Shown: in pieces, positions 10,395 through 23,747 of the stretch
How the letters are laid out: each line of letters begins with the position of its first letter
Position numbering within the stretch: the stretch's first letter is position 1
Assembly (NCBI GenBank): GCA_025991245.1
Contig: BQMJ01000008.1
Span: 62,001-126,000, forward strand
From: Galdieria partita
Lineage: Eukaryota; Rhodophyta; Bangiophyceae; Galdieriales; Galdieriaceae
Length of the DNA stretch: 64,000 nucleotides
Direction of reading: 5' to 3'
The notes under the pieces: generated by a model
Database searches by the model: none
What the model was told of the DNA's origin: nothing
Seen by the model: the letters and a program-made list of their open reading frames with translations, nothing else
Program-made: the position numbers and the translations under genes

Positions 10395-11228
10395 ATGATT
10401 TTATTTGTTGTTTCGCACAACTGTAGCTTTGCAGGAAGGGTACTATGTCAGCGTCATTCAAAAACGAAGGAATATGTAGTGAACTCTTTGAAGTTATCAG
10501 TTTTAGGTAAACTCTCTTTTTCGAAACGTCATCTTCTTTTGCGCCTGCATCAGTTCAGTGAGCCAGCAAAAGTTCGTAGAAGATGTATCTTTCCGGGCAC
10601 ACGATATTTAAATGTGGCTTGTAAAGATGAGCAGAGATTGTCGGAGTCAGAAGAAGAGAGGCTGGCTAGGAAGCGTGAAGAGGTGGAGAGACTGAGAGCG
10701 GCTGAAAAGTACGCGTTGTTTTTACCTTATACTGTCGTGTTCACTTCGTTTCAAGGTTTATACGTAAAGATGAAGGAAAGTTTGGTTGTCCGGTTTGCGA
10801 ATATGTTTACGAACCAGATAAAGTAGGAAGCTGCTCTTTTGAGCTTGGGTTTTGTTGATGTTGAGAGTTTCTGTAGGGAGATGCTTTGGCTGGTATAAAG
10901 CCTGGAACTTCTTTTGATAATTTGCCCGAAACTTTTCGTTGTCCTGTACGTATATAGTTTATCTGTTTTGCAACTTGACTGTTTCCATTATCGACAGGTT
11001 TGTCGTTCTTCGAAGGATACTTTTATTCCCAAACAGACAGTCATCGCAGGCTTCGCAACTAATCAATCTTATGGGTTTGGCTCGAACGCGTTGACTCCTG
11101 GTCAAAAGAACGCGCTGATCTTCGGAGGTATTCTTTATGCTTTTGAATGTTTTTAAACAGATACAAATAGGATCTTAGGCTTATTTCTATTATTTGTGTT
11201 ACTTATGGCAGGCTACGGTCTTAGCTAA
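10395..11228 (+). CDS. Membrane-anchored rubredoxin, plastid type
   Basis: Five exons (10395-10708, 10756-10822, 10877-10945, 10998-11127, 11179-11228) give 209 residues. After a basic transit-like leader and a Glu/Arg helix comes the rubredoxin iron site: GCPVCEYVYEPDKG and FRCPVCRSSKD, two CxxC pairs about 33 residues apart. A linker GSNALTPGQKNALIFGG and a C-terminal membrane helix (LFLLFVLLMAGYGLS) follow, as in the cyanobacterial RubA and plastid RBD1 proteins, which take part in assembly of photosystems and act at the thylakoid. The last exon was placed because its membrane helix matches the cyanobacterial C-terminus. The first ATG is used; the leader length is uncertain. Confidence 0.85.
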
Positions 11229-11476
11229 AAGTATTTTCGAGGTTTTACAAAATAAAGGAATTTGGAAGGGCATTGAGGTTTATTCGAAAACTATATCTCT
11301 TGTAAGCGCAGTACTTTCAACGGTTCACTTCACACTTCATGTTGAAAGGCTCTTCAGGCATTTGACGTCATTTGTCGAAAGGAATGAATGCTTCCGAGAA
11401 GTTGCATATTGTACAAAAATAAAGTATAGTAAGCCATTCAAAATAAGATGTTTATTCCAAACAATCCCGAAAATTT

Positions 11477-12473
11477 CTATGCGGCATGGTCCACATGTTG
11501 CCCTCCAAAAGCTTTTGGCACACGCTGCTGTGAATAAGTGATCGTTTCCATTTCTATAGCGCGACGAAGGATAAGAGGAGTTCCGACAAAGCCTTGGAAG
11601 GAACGACCATCAATGAGCTTTAGCGAATCACGTTTCACGTGTGAAAACAATATCTCTTCTATACGACGCCTAGTTAAATCTGTTTCTAAGGGTTTGTCAC
11701 TTGCCATTGCAAAACCAATTGGAGAACCATAAGATCCAATAAAACTTTGAATAGAATCAACACTCGCATAAACTTTGCTCAACGTCTTTACAATTCGAGG
11801 ATGCAAAGGCTCCTCCGGAAGGGAGACAGAGGCAGCTTGAGTCACAAATATTCCACCTGGATTCAATAGTGTCTTCACTTTTCCGAAAAATTCCTCTGTA
11901 AACAGGAAAAAAGAAGGACCGTCCTCAAGCGGATCGGTCAAGTCACTTATAATAAGATCAAATTTTTGATGACAATTATCAATAAACGTGAGACCATCTT
12001 CAAAGAACATCTTCAGTTTGGAATCGTGAAAGGCTCCTTGGTGGAGCTCTGGCAGAAATTCTTCGCACGCTCGAACGACTTCCTCATCTATATCAACTAG
12101 TAATACTGTTTCAACTGAATTCCACTTGAGGACTTCACGAATTGTACAACCGTCACCTCCTCCTAAGACCAAAACACTTCGAGGTCCACCGTGAAGAACA
12201 GCAGGAACGTGAACCAACGGTTCGTGATAAAAGAACTCATCCTCCACTGCAACCTAACCTCTCTCGAACAGAATGTAAAGAACCATGCTAATCTACACTT
12301 ACTTGCAGCTTTCCATCCAGAATCAAAGCTTTTCCGTAAGCACCTGTTCGAACGATGAACATGTCCTGAAAACGTGTCTTTTTACTCAAAAGGATCTCTG
12401 TAATACCGTGTTGGAATACAATAAAAGGATTGAGATATTCCGTATGCCACAGAGAAGATTTTAAAAGAGCTCC
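11477..12473 (-). CDS. Spermidine/thermospermine synthase-like aminopropyltransferase, 5' end unresolved
   Basis: Exons 12303-12473 and 11477-12253 join in phase across a 49-nt intron (315 residues). The motif VLVLGGGDGCTIREVLKW is the dcSAM-binding loop, DIDEEVV follows it, and LIISDLTDPLEDGPS carries the catalytic aspartate region. FFYHEPLVHVPAV and the C-terminal LILRRAIEME fit the ACAULIS5-like group rather than classical spermidine synthase, so thermospermine is a likely product; this is inference. The first exon must begin upstream of 12473, probably after another intron, and the start codon could not be fixed. Confidence 0.82.
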
Positions 12474-13106
12474 CTAATACCTGACTTTAGAAAGGGTTTG
12501 GAAGCCTGAAATACCTACGGACCGTCATGAGGATTTTTCAGTCAAGCCACCGTTGGCCCCCGAAAGCTTCAACAAATGTAAGCATTGTGAGCTTTCGAAA
12601 TATAGCAAAACACAGTTTTTGTGCCTGCAAATGAATAGCATTATATTTCTTTCGATATATTCATAAGAAGGAATATAATGATTTCTTGTCTTGAAAGAAG
12701 ATACTATTCCTTTGCAAGAACAAAAGTTAAAAGATAGAAAGAGAGCTTAAACACGCTGACTTCTTTAATAGTCTTTCACTTTAGCAAGTGAATGTACTTA
12801 TATCACTAGATTATCCCATTTACATGTATACAATACTTAAGATGAATCAAACCCCACAGTTCTGGTTCTTTTGCATACTCCTAACAATAGGCAACCACGC
12901 AACCTATCTTTGTGATTCTAGAAACTTACAACATTAGAAGCTCTTCTATTCACGATATTCTCTGTCTATTTTATATATTTGGGATTATAAGAAATTGAAC
13001 TTTGTTCTTATGATAGTACTTCAGAAGCCTTGAAACAAGTCTAAAAAGAGCTTGTGGAGGCTAATCAATCCCACTGAAACTACCACATAATGCAATCGAT
13101 ATTCCT
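12474..13106 (+). other. Intergenic region, probably with the start of the aminopropyltransferase gene
   Basis: About 630 bp, AT-rich. It should contain the first exon and promoter of the aminopropyltransferase gene. A minus-strand ATG near 12590 opens only a 15-codon frame (MLTFVEAFGGQRWLD) and could not be spliced in phase to the known exon. Nothing else is supported. Confidence 0.4.
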
Positions 13107-13429
13107 ATGATGGCGTTCCTTGAAATCTCCATCAGGTGTTGCCGGACAACTGACTGCGATTTGAGAAAAGAACTTACTCGAGTGAAGAGATTCCGCGCTG
13201 TATCTGGTGTCAACAAGCCTCCTGTAAAAAGGAGTATTTTGATAAAATGCGCCTTCCCCACTATATCAACGGTAGGTTGAACTCTTCTAATGCACACAAA
13301 TTTTATGTCTTTCAGTTACCCGTAATACAGATCGCTGAGTTCCAGGACAAAGTTCTCGGAATAACTTTTATATCGCTGTCTATTTTTACTGTCTTATTAT
13401 TGGCATATTTGGGGAGAAAAATAGGTTGA
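13107..13429 (+). CDS. Small single-span membrane protein candidate, 92 aa
   Basis: Exon 13107-13271 (55 codons) and exon 13316-13429 (37 codons plus stop) join in phase over a 44-nt intron with strong ends (gtaggt...tttcag). The leader contains many Arg, Lys, Ser and Cys and few acids, like a plastid transit peptide. The second exon encodes a polar segment and one clear membrane helix (ITFISLSIFTVLLLAYLG) with a basic end. It might be a small thylakoid or envelope subunit, but no family is recognised. Competing minus-strand frames of 71 and 78 codons overlap it; they lack a membrane helix and a good intron, so the plus-strand model is preferred with limited confidence. Confidence 0.4.
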
Positions 13430-13556
13430 ACGAAGGTTCTTCCTATCCTGAAAAGCACAGTAAACCCCACAAGTTTTTGTAGAACTTTCCCAGTGATTTC
13501 TCTTGAGATAAGCTGCTGGTTCGGCATACTGCTTCACACCATCTTGTCACTAATTC

Positions 13557-16500
13557 TTATTTGAAAAATCTTCCTACTGTGCGACAAAGGGGACAGGAAG
13601 ACGTTGCACTACTTTGTAGCCACTTGTAGAGACTAAAAATATTGTGTAAAAAGGATCTGTACAAGATATGTAGCTTAATGCTTACCAGGCTGCATGAAAC
13701 TTGTGCTTACAAGTTGTACATTCCAATCGAGGAAGAGTTCCATTACTAATATGCAAAATACTGTAACAGATTGGGCATTCTTCAACTCCTTCAAACTGTC
13801 TGTCCAAGTTGCGTCTCCAGAGATCTATTGCATCTCGAAGATTACCATCCTTCATGGAAAGAAGAGAGGACATTGCTATGAACTGTAAGTACAAAAGTCA
13901 CTTATATAGTGTCTTTATACAACTTACCTAAAACTGTCTTGCGCCATTTAGATTCCGCCATGCCTATCGCGGTCTTCGGTTCTACGCTAACCAAGCTGAG
14001 AGGAAATTCCTCAGGAAGCTTCAAGACGATCTCAATTCTCGTATCTGTGAAAGAATATATGGCAGTTACTTCACGAGTAATACTAACAGGCTTGAGCTGC
14101 AAGCTCCCTCCAGTTCCCTGAGTGTCTTCAAAAGATACCTGCAGAAGATTAAATTCTCTTTCAACAATACTGGCCGTAATATGCCTCCGAACAAAAATTT
14201 CTACTTTCGCTCTTCTATCGTTTGCAAGTGTGTCATTATACCATCGTCTGGATAGTGCTGGTAGCTGTGCAAGACAAAACCCAAAAGCTTTAGCGCAGCT
14301 AGAAAACCATGTATGCACGTCCTAATATCACCATGTGAGACTCTTCAAAAACTAAAGTTGACTTTGATACGTACGCAAAAAGCTTCGAACAACAACTCGT
14401 TCACTTCCAGATAATTTTCTTTACAGGAAGTGGAAGCTGAGTCGGCAATTACTCTTTGTAATTGCAGGGGAGAATCATTCATTCTAAATATAGAATATTC
14501 CGTAATAAATGTCATGAAGGCATCGAACAGTTGAAAATGTTCTCTCAAATATTCCGAAAGTATCCTGTTGAATTCCAGATAGCCTTGGCTTTTGTAATTG
14601 AGAAACAGCACCCAAGTCAAAAAGTAACCGTACAAAGGAGCCATTCGACTTGCATTCAATTCACTAGAAGTGGTTCGAACTTGCAACATTACATCTAACT
14701 CATCTAAACTCAGCGGAAAAGAAAGAAGCTTCTCAATCTCTTCACCGAACCAAGAAATCGGTTCTTCTTCTGAATGGCATATATCCGCAATAAGATAACC
14801 TGGATCTTGTTCAACTAGCAATGTATAGCCAGTTGAGCGTATTTCCTATGTACAATAATAAATAACGAAACAATCACCAGTCCCTTTCAAATATTCTTAC
14901 TTGATTCAAACTATGCAGCATATCGTAGCATTGTATTAACAAAGACGCGTCAGTCAACTTAGAAGGAGGATATTTTCTTGCCAGTTTGGCAATACTAACT
15001 ATTCCGTGCTCCATTTGCAACATGGGCTTGTGAATAATAACATGAAACAAAATTTGCAAAGCAAATAGTGATGATTTGTCTGACACTTCCAGATAGTCAC
15101 AATATAGGTGTTCCGGAACCGATTTCTGAAGTGTGTCAAATTCTAGCAAAATAGAACAAGCAGCACAAGACACCGAAAAATAATCCTTGTCAATAGCTTC
15201 AGATGAAAGCAGAAGATTATGCATTTCTTCAAGAGCTCCTTCGGCAACATTTTTCATGAAAATTACGAGCTCTTTGTCATGCCATTTCCAATCTTGTCCA
15301 AGTGCAAACAAAAACAGACTGTCCATGGTATGGAAAATATAACGAAGTTCCTCTCTGTTCCAATTTAAACTGTATGAAATGTTCATTTGTTGCGACTGGT
15401 AACTTCTTCTCATTTCCATTCTCTTTAAGCCACTGATTATATCAACAGCGAATTGAGCCTAACTCAAAGATTAGAAGGGAAAAATGGAATTGCGACAAGA
15501 ATTACCCATTTCGTCTGAAGAGCTTGTGGATTAGACAAAATAATTCTCTTAAAAATGAGAACAGTTCGTAAACGAGCTTTGCTACTCTTCCTATCCAACT
15601 GGGAAAGTGTACTGCTTTGCTCATTTGAATTATAAAGGAGAACAAGCTGACTTAGTAAACTTTCCAAAGTCATTTGCAAAAGCTTTGAATCATTACTATC
15701 AACAGCTAAATTTGATAAATGAAAAACAACGAAGAAACAAAAATCATTGAACAAAAATTTGTTACTTTCTATTTCAACATAAATACTTAATAAAAATGAC
15801 AAAATTGAGGATAAAACATACAAACTTACCAACAAGGTCATAACTGAGTTTCTTTCCTTCTCTGTCAATGGATGAGTGTAATATTTCCATTGTCGAAGAA
15901 AGAATCTCTTGTAGACAATGAAACGGCTCTTCAATTTCAATGTTGCCTTTCAAACGCTCATATGACGACATAAAGATGTAAACTACTGTGTCCTCCACTA
16001 TATCATACGGAACACTTCTCAAATACTGTTTCACTGAATGAAGCAGCTTTTCAGAGAATCCAACCTCGTTCTCTACACGCAACAAAACACAGCTCAGAAA
16101 TTTACCAAGTCTTTCGACGCCAACAACAGAAAAGACTTTCAACAATTGTGGAGTCAATAAAGTACAGACAAAAGTTAGTATGACACTTTTAAAATTGCTA
16201 TCCATATAAAGAACCCCTTCCAAGTCGACTAAGAAACTGGAAATCTGGTCTGATATTCTATTTGAATGCTGGATACTACAGAACGAACTATGGAAGAGTT
16301 TTGCATATTCAATAGCATCCTCTGAACAAGACAGAGTCTGAAATAGTGTCGCTAGATTCAAACATAGTTCCGAATTAAAAGCAACCTTTGTATCTACTGA
16401 CCAACGAATCTCTAATCGGCTCCAAATATGCTCGAAGAAATCATCCTTCAACAAAGGAAGATAACGAAATGCTATAGACATCCATATCTCCACCCAATCA

Positions 16501-18768
16501 TCTCGTTCGAATGAATTTTTTGCTAATAAAACCAAACACTTTCGAAGAAGCTCCGATTGAAGTTCAAAAAATTGAGTATTTTTCAACAATGCATTCAATA
16601 ACAAGCCTGGATTCAACAAAGGTTGGTTGTATTCCATCCACACTGAAACAAAAGTGGATAAAAATTCCACTTCTTCTTGTCCTGAAAGTGACCTATTCGT
16701 CAAAATATCCTCCAAAGTCGAAAGCACCATTTCTTGAAATTGAGAATCTTCCACAAATTTTAGGAAGGAAGACGGCGAAAGGGTTCGCACCAGCTAACAA
16801 AGATGTAAGTGAATATACCGAGAGAAGTACAAGTGCTTACCGAAACAAAGAAGAGACTGAAAAAGTTCAAAGAACAATGAACGATGACATTTCGACAAAC
16901 AAAATTAATCATATCAGTTTCAGCTGAGGCAACATAGTGCTCTAAACATGATAAAAGCACGTAGTTGAGCTCCTTGTTCTCCAAAACGGCAGTATTGCTT
17001 AAAAAGATCTCAATTTGTCTCTCCACAAAGTCATTATATACCTTATCATTTAAGACGCAAAACACTTTTAACATTTTAAGTTTCAAAAGAAGTTTTCCTG
17101 AAGGATCCTTTTCTATAAATGATTGAAAATTATCCGGAATAACGGTTTTGGCTCTAGGGCAGTTACGATATAGAAAGATGCCAATCATCTCCAGTTTTTT
17201 CATCCATGAGAGACAGTCATCTTCGGGACTTGAAGAAATACTATCCTCAATGCAACAACTCAATGAATTCTTGAAATGCTCTTGTAAGTATGCATCACAC
17301 GCAACTTCGCAGATTTGCTTAAGAAGAGAGTTCGATAACAAATGGCAGGATGGGATTTTACAAAACACTATTTGATACCAAAAAGTTTTCAAATATCTTA
17401 CCAGCTCCTGACTGTCGACCGTCATGTCTGACGAAACTTGCCAGTTGATGACTCTGAAGCGAACACAATCAAGATACAAGCTTAATAAAGCAGAAGAAAG
17501 CTCCTCCTGCTGCTAAACGTTTTCAGAATATAAAAATCATATTATATACAACTTACCCAGTCTATTGCATTAAGGCATTCTATGAAACTCATCTCTACTC
17601 CTTCAAGGATAAACTTTGCACCATCTTCATCCACCGCCTTAAAAAGGTCTTCAAACAAGACAGAGAGAATTCTTATGCATGTCAAAAGAGTTCTATTTGA
17701 GCTCAATATTCTTTTGCGAACCCAGTTCACGATACTATTGAGTTCACTGGAGTCCAAAACAGGCTTCTTGAAATGAACCTGTAGCAAGCAATGAATCACT
17801 AGTATAGATTTTCTAAGAGCAGGCTCCGAACTTTCATTTAATAGAGCCGATAGAACTGTATGAATAAATGACGAAGAAGCAACATATAAAGCGAATTGTC
17901 CATTTGGCTGTTTTTCCACGATTCGTAAACTAACAGCAAGCAAATCAAACAAAGTTGATTGCCAATCTGCATTTTTGGACCGTTCTATCAATCTTTGTAA
18001 TATCGTAATGTCTAGTAACTTTTCTAATATATTTTCGACCAGAGATTCTTCCTGAGTAACTTCTGCTAGATCTTCTAACGCGGAATATACACACCCAAGT
18101 GCAACCTCAACAGTTCCATTCGACTCACTTTTATCCGCTTGTTGCTCTGCGGAAACTTTGCTATACTGCTTGAAAAAGTTACCAATACTGTCTGCCATAC
18201 GGTAAATCAACTTTTTCCTCTTTGCGTCAGTATTGAAGTGCGAAAAATAGATTTGTTTCGTCTTTTTGGCAACTTCTCTCTGTACATCTGCTCTTGACGC
18301 TAGCAGAGCTGGAATTACTTTATCCAGGAAAGGAACGGTGCCTTCTCGGAATCTTTCAAACATTGCATCTATAACTTCGAGAGCGTTTATTCTGATTCTA
18401 GGTTCCCTTTCCCACAAAAGAAGACGTTCCACAACTCGGGAAAATGCCTCCACGAGTTCTCGACTCTTTCTGACATCTCTACCTTCATCATCATTCACTG
18501 ACAGAATAATGTTTTTCAATTCTAATAGTTTTTTCTGTCTCGTATTTGCATCCTTTTTCAACAAGTAGCGAATGCACTGTAGTCCTTCGTCTACCCAAGG
18601 TGTCCTGTCCTTTGAGTTGATTTCAGTTTCTATTTCTGCTACATTCAGTCTTGCAATACTTTCCGTTGCCTCTGCAAGACTTGTGAAGTTCGTTTTTAAT
18701 ACAGTTTGAGGTAATAACGACGCCGCACCAGATGAAGATGACGGACGTTTGCCTCTTTTACCCTTCAT
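13557..18768 (-). CDS. LTN1: E3 ubiquitin ligase listerin
   Basis: Nine exons, all in phase: 17557-18768, 16841-17512, 15830-16793, 15506-15768, 14901-15458, 14375-14845, 13928-14321, 13686-13875, 13557-13632; 1599 residues. The N-terminus (MKGKRGKRPSSSSGAASLLP, then FTSLAEA) and the long alpha-helical HEAT-like middle fit listerin. The C-terminus has the listerin RWD-like segment (AESKWRKTVL, LWRRNLDRQFEGVEECPICY) and a RING finger CPIC...CTTCKHKFHAAC...CPLC that needs the last two short exons. Listerin ubiquitinates stalled nascent chains on 60S subunits in ribosome-associated quality control. Its start lies 43 bp from the PWP2 stop on the same strand. Confidence 0.92.
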
Positions 18769-18811
18769 GTTCTCCTAATGAAATTTCCGACGAATTTTAT
18801 TCAACGTTACT

Positions 18812-21800
18812 TTACAAACTATTCAAATCTTTCATGGAGATAAGATATTCCAAAATATGAGTATTTTCCGTAGTTATTTTTAGTAATGTATCTTTGTATC
18901 TAGAAATTCGTAAACGTGCACTTTTTAAAAGATTCAAAACTTGAGAAGCATCTTGCTTCAATGCTTCACGAAGCTGGAGATGAAGAAGGTTTCGAATCCA
19001 GAAGAGGTTATCGACCAGATGAACATCCGAGTCAAGTCGACACACCAAGAATGTCAATAATCTACAAAAATACTTCGTTGGGATCTGAGCAATAACATCG
19101 GAAATGTCCTCCATAGCAATCCCATTCAAAAACTAACAAGTCTAAGAATCAATTTTCCTCCAACTCTAAATATCCCTTACTGTTTCTAACAAAGTTTGGT
19201 CATTGAGACGCAATCCAATAATAACAGCTGAAGAATATGCCTTGTTCTGGTAAAGATACAAAGCGTTCTCAGGAGTTGCGTCTACTTGCAAATCTACAGG
19301 GTCAAAAACAAAAGAATCTTCCGATGAAAATAAGATTAATCCCTCCGTGGTAACAACCGCAAACATAGCTCCAGTAGGACTAAACTTCACTTCCCTAAAG
19401 AACTGTCATGGAAGAAAATTCTAAATTGGAAGAAACATACCGGGTTCTTATTCGGAACACTTTCTTTCTCTTGCTGGTCATCAAAGATTGTCCTGGAAGA
19501 TACTCTTCATCCATACGACGCCTTTCAAAGTACTCCTCATCTTGACTATCCCAGTCTTCTATCAAACTCAAAGGAACTCCTTCCTCCGAGAGGTATTTTG
19601 AGTTTAACTTATCTAGAGTACCATCAATAGAGCGATTCTCACAAATGGAAAACCTTTAGAAATGTTATTAAAACTGTTAAGAAGAAGAATTTGTCTGCAT
19701 TCAATGGTACCTTTTCAAAAGACCTAGTGAAGGAGTATAATAGACACAACAGTATTTGCTGTTACTTCCTGCAAGAAGGAACTTCCCGTCAGGAGAATAG
19801 CAAATGCAACTAAAGAAATTCTCTGTTCCAGCTCTTGTCAAGCTTGTTACACTTCTTCCATAGGACGCATCTCTTCTACCTTCTATCGTTCCAATGACTT
19901 GAGCAGAGTCTACATCCCAAAACCATATCTAATGTCTTATTAGTGTTGAATACCAATGAAATGAATCGAACAATTTACCTGGCCGTCAATACTAGAAACT
20001 GCAAGCTCCCTTCCATCCGGTCGAAATGCAACTGAAACAGCATCTTTGGATAATTTCAAACTTTCCAAACTGTCTCCACTCCGTTTACCAGTGCCGCCTC
20101 TGGAATAAATATCCCACAAATGCATCGTGGCATCCCAAGACACAGACGCAAGAATCCCTCTGGTTGGTGAAAAGGCCAAGCTACTTACTGGTCCCTTATT
20201 AACTACGTAAGAACTCTGTAGCCAAAATATCTCTCATATACGTTTACCTCATGCCCCGTAAGAATCTCAAGGATGTTGCCGGTTCGAAGAGACCAAATAT
20301 AAATTTCAAAGTTGTCTTGAGCGCCAGCAGCCACCAAATCTCCCCAAATATCCACTGCAACACAAGAAAACTGTCTTGTGTCACTTTCTGCAGTAAGTAC
20401 TCGAAAGCATCGATATCGTTTCAAGTCAAAGGCTCTCACTGTTCCGTCCAGAGAAGAAGAAACAACAACGTCCTGAGACATTCTCAATGAATCGTAGAAA
20501 AAGACAAATATTTAGCATAACTTACCGACTTGTTTCCAGCAAATGTAACACCCGTAATGGCCGCTTCGTGATCGTTGAAGCTAACATTACAAAAACCAGA
20601 AGATGTATGCCAAACTTTTACTTTACCATCGTCACCGCCAGTAACAACCAAACGACCATCTGGAGAGAAGGCCAAGCATGAAAGATCCAAGGAATGTCCT
20701 TGTTGTTTTAAAACATGAGTTTCTGACTGCCATTCCCAAACGATTAGACTTCCCGATTCACTAGAGCCAAGAGCTATCCACTCTCCAGAAGAATTAATGG
20801 AAATGCTGGTTAGCGAAGAAGAAGAACAAGATAATGATTGCAAAAGTTCAAGTTCAGAAAACTCAATTTTTTGGTCTTTGTCGAATCCATTTTCAATATG
20901 AGTTGCAAATCCAGTTTCAGGTACTCCACTGTAAAGTGCAAACACTCCAGAACTATACCCTACTGCGATCATTCCAGTGTCACGTTGTGTGGTTGCACAA
21001 ACAACTTTTCGGAGATTTGCCTGTTTTAAGGAATGTTTCGAAAGTAGTTTGGGTTGTACGTTACGGTTCCAATCTGAATGTTCTAATGAAAACTCATCTA
21101 ACCATAGTTGCGAAATTATTGTGACTATATGCGATACAATGGAAAAGCCTTACCTTTGGTGTGGTATAACAGATACCAATTCAGTAACAAGCCATCCTTC
21201 CCAAATATCAGCAAGTGCTTCGAGTCTGATGAGAACCGAACATTGACGATCTTCTCTTTCGATCCCGTCAAAGAAATGGGAACGAATCCTTCCACTTGTG
21301 GGAACGAGAAAACTCTCACGCTGAGATCCTTCGAGCCAGCTGCTATGAACAGTCCGTTTGGAGACCAGTCAACACAAGTAACTTCTTCTCTGAAACCTGT
21401 ATAACTGCGTAACAACATAAAAGCCGAATATTCCGGGTAAGGTTTGTCTGGAACCTGCCATACTTGCACTTCTTTGCCAACACCGACAGCAAAATGACTA
21501 CCGTCAGGGCTAAAAATAGCAGAAGCTATATTTGGTTTTTTCACCAAGCTATTTTTAGAACTTTTACCTCCTGCCTTTAAAGCACCACCTGATATGTTGA
21601 ACCTATGTGTGACCACACCTCTCGATAGATTAACTAGAAGAGTCTGACCAGTTTCGCCAATTGCCAACAACAAGTCTCCTCTTGGAGAAATGGAAAGACG
21701 ACTTATGTTCACTCTTGCTTGTAAATCGAGGGTTCTGCATCTTCCATTTACTAGGTCCACCTCGCTCACTCTATTCCCTACTGGAGAGAAAACGGAGTTT

Positions 21801-21880
21801 CCATCCCTACTAAAGATCACGTCTCCGCCTTGATACGGACTTCCACAAAGGTTTCGGAAGTGAAAGTTAAAGCGTGACAT
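18812..21880 (-). CDS. PWP2: Periodic tryptophan protein 2 (U3 snoRNP/UTP-B subunit)
   Basis: Eight exons (21154-21880, 20526-21097, 20248-20472, 19979-20194, 19711-19928, 19441-19653, 19181-19394, 18812-19132) give 901 residues, matching the ~900 of PWP2. The start FHFRNLCGSPYQGG and SVFSPVGNRVSEVDLV are the PWP2 N-terminus. Repeated WD units (for example VVSSSLDGTVRAFDL, LAGSNSKYC) make tandem beta-propellers, and the C-terminal helical Utp12-like domain carries FLVCRLDSDVHL. PWP2 is in the UTP-B complex of the small-subunit processome and is needed for early 18S rRNA processing in the nucleolus. The methionine chosen is the one aligned with the family start; an upstream frame extension is ignored. 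Confidence 0.93.
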
Positions 21881-22215
21881 AAATAACGATATCACTTTGC
21901 ACGCACAAAAGCTTTTAAGGCGACACTGCCTGATACAATTCCGACGACATCTCAAATTAAAGTGGACATGAATTTGGTGTTCAAAAATTCTTTGCTAATA
22001 TTGTAGAATAACTAAAACAGCATCTTAAAATTACTGAAATAGTCCTTTATTAATTATTCAAAGATTATCTTTTAGTCATAAAAAGTAATCAATAAAGTCA
22101 GATTGTCTCGAGAAACTCTCGTCAACTCGCAAAGAGGAAAAGATTCGTTGAGAAGATTTTAACCGTATTCTTCTTTTACAAATCTTTTCCAAAGAGGACT
22201 TACTTGCCTTGCACC

Positions 22216-23724
22216 ATGTCACAAGTACCCCGTTCTTCACCATATCCACTGATAGAAGTTGACAATGCTCTTTCGATAGCACTCTCGGAAGCAGCACTTT
22301 GTCAGGTCACACAGGTGCTGTCCAAAGAAGCGTTAGGTTTTGTAGCGGCGGAACATATTTATTCAAAAAGTCCGTTTCCCCCTTTTAAAGCCTCTCTGAA
22401 AGTAAGTTGTCGGGTTCGTTGGGTGATGGCTTTTTTTTCAGAACAAAGCAGGATGGCTATGCTGTGAGACATCCCCTTACGCCAGGAATTAAGCAACTAG
22501 TAGGAACTGTGACCACTGGAAGGTCCGTTTGTTTTATTTAATATATTACTTTTGACAAAATGTAGAGTAGATCAAAGGAGCTACCGCCGGTCAACTGTGA
22601 TCAAGCTGCTTATATTACTACCGGAGCCCCGTTACCACCTGGAGCTGACTCAGTTATACCGGTTTGTACTTGTTACATTCAGAAAGTTATTTCTTTTGAC
22701 GTTGTTTCAAGGTAGAATGGACGTTGGAAACTGGCGATCCAGGCTTTGTTATGATTTCCAGAGGAACTCAAGTGTCAGGTCAGGAAGTTCGTCAAATAGG
22801 GTCAGATATTTCTCAAGGAGAACTTATTATTTCCGAAGGTTCTTACATAGGAGTTACAGAAGTAAGACCATTTCTTGAGGTGCTTGATGTTAGTAAAGTT
22901 TCAATATTAGTGTGCTTTGCTTATCAACTGTGGAGTGGAAACAGTTCAAGTTTACAAGCGTCCAAAAGTTGCTGTGTTCTCTACAGGAAATGAGCTTGTA
23001 GAAATAGGAAGTTCGCCTTTATTTGGAGAGGTATATGATGCCAATAGACCGCTGATAATAGCAGCATTACAAAGGATGAATATCGAAACGGTCGACTTGG
23101 GCATTGTGAAAGATGATGAAGCTCATGTAAGAGGAGCTTTTGAAAGAGCTCTTGAACTAGCTGATATAATCATTACAAGTGGAGGAGTTTCTATGGGAAG
23201 CCATGACTATGTAAAGAATGTTTTAGAACAAATTGGCAAAGTGCACTTTGGTCGAGTGAGAATGAAGCCTGGAAAACCGTTAACATTTGCTACTGCAGAA
23301 AGTTGCAAATCAAGAAGCAAAAGATTCATAGTTGGTTTGCCTGGTAACCCGGTTAGTTGTTATGTTTGCTTTTATCTTTTAGTCGTCCCTTTGATAAGAA
23401 AGCTATCTGGCCATTCGAAACCTCATTTGCCAAGAGTACAAGCAGAATTATTGGATCCTATCCGCTTAGACCCTGAAAGGCCCGAATATCATCGCAGCAT
23501 TTTGCAAGTAAGGCTTTCTTCAAGATCTTTGTGGACCTTTTTTGAATTTTGTTTAGTGGGATTTTGAACGGCATATTTACCAGGCAAAAAGTACCGGTGA
23601 CCAAAGCAGCAGCCGGCTATTGAGTGCGACGAAAGCAAATGCATTGCTGATTCTTCCAAGTGAAAATAAGACATTGGAAAAGGGCGCACTGGTGTCTGCC
23701 ATATTGCTTGAATGTGACAAGTAA
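22216..23724 (+). CDS. Molybdopterin molybdenumtransferase (MoeA / gephyrin E-domain)
   Basis: Six exons (22216-22401, 22452-22522, 22571-22661, 22712-22861, 22911-23507, 23557-23724) give 420 residues. The chain runs through DGYAVR (after the first splice), CDQAAYITTGAPLPPGADSV, GSDISQGELI, the MoCF-binding strand VAVFSTGNEL, IITSGGVSMG and FIVGLPGNPVSC, in the order of bacterial MoeA and plant CNX1E. The enzyme inserts molybdate into adenylated molybdopterin to finish molybdenum cofactor, needed by nitrate reductase, sulfite oxidase and xanthine dehydrogenase. No fused MogA/G-domain is present. The start lies 335 bp from the divergent PWP2 gene. Confidence 0.93.
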
Positions 23725-23747
23725 ATATTTTAGATTTGTTTGGCCAC

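Noticed and set aside
11194-11541. Plus-strand frame of 115 codons after the rubredoxin gene
   Set aside because: It overlaps the last rubredoxin exon in another frame and then lies partly antisense to the aminopropyltransferase gene.
13312-13527. Minus-strand frame of 71 codons resembling a VMA21 start (KVLQKLVGFTVLF)
   Set aside because: No membrane helix follows in frame and no in-phase intron was found; the plus-strand two-exon model explains the region better.
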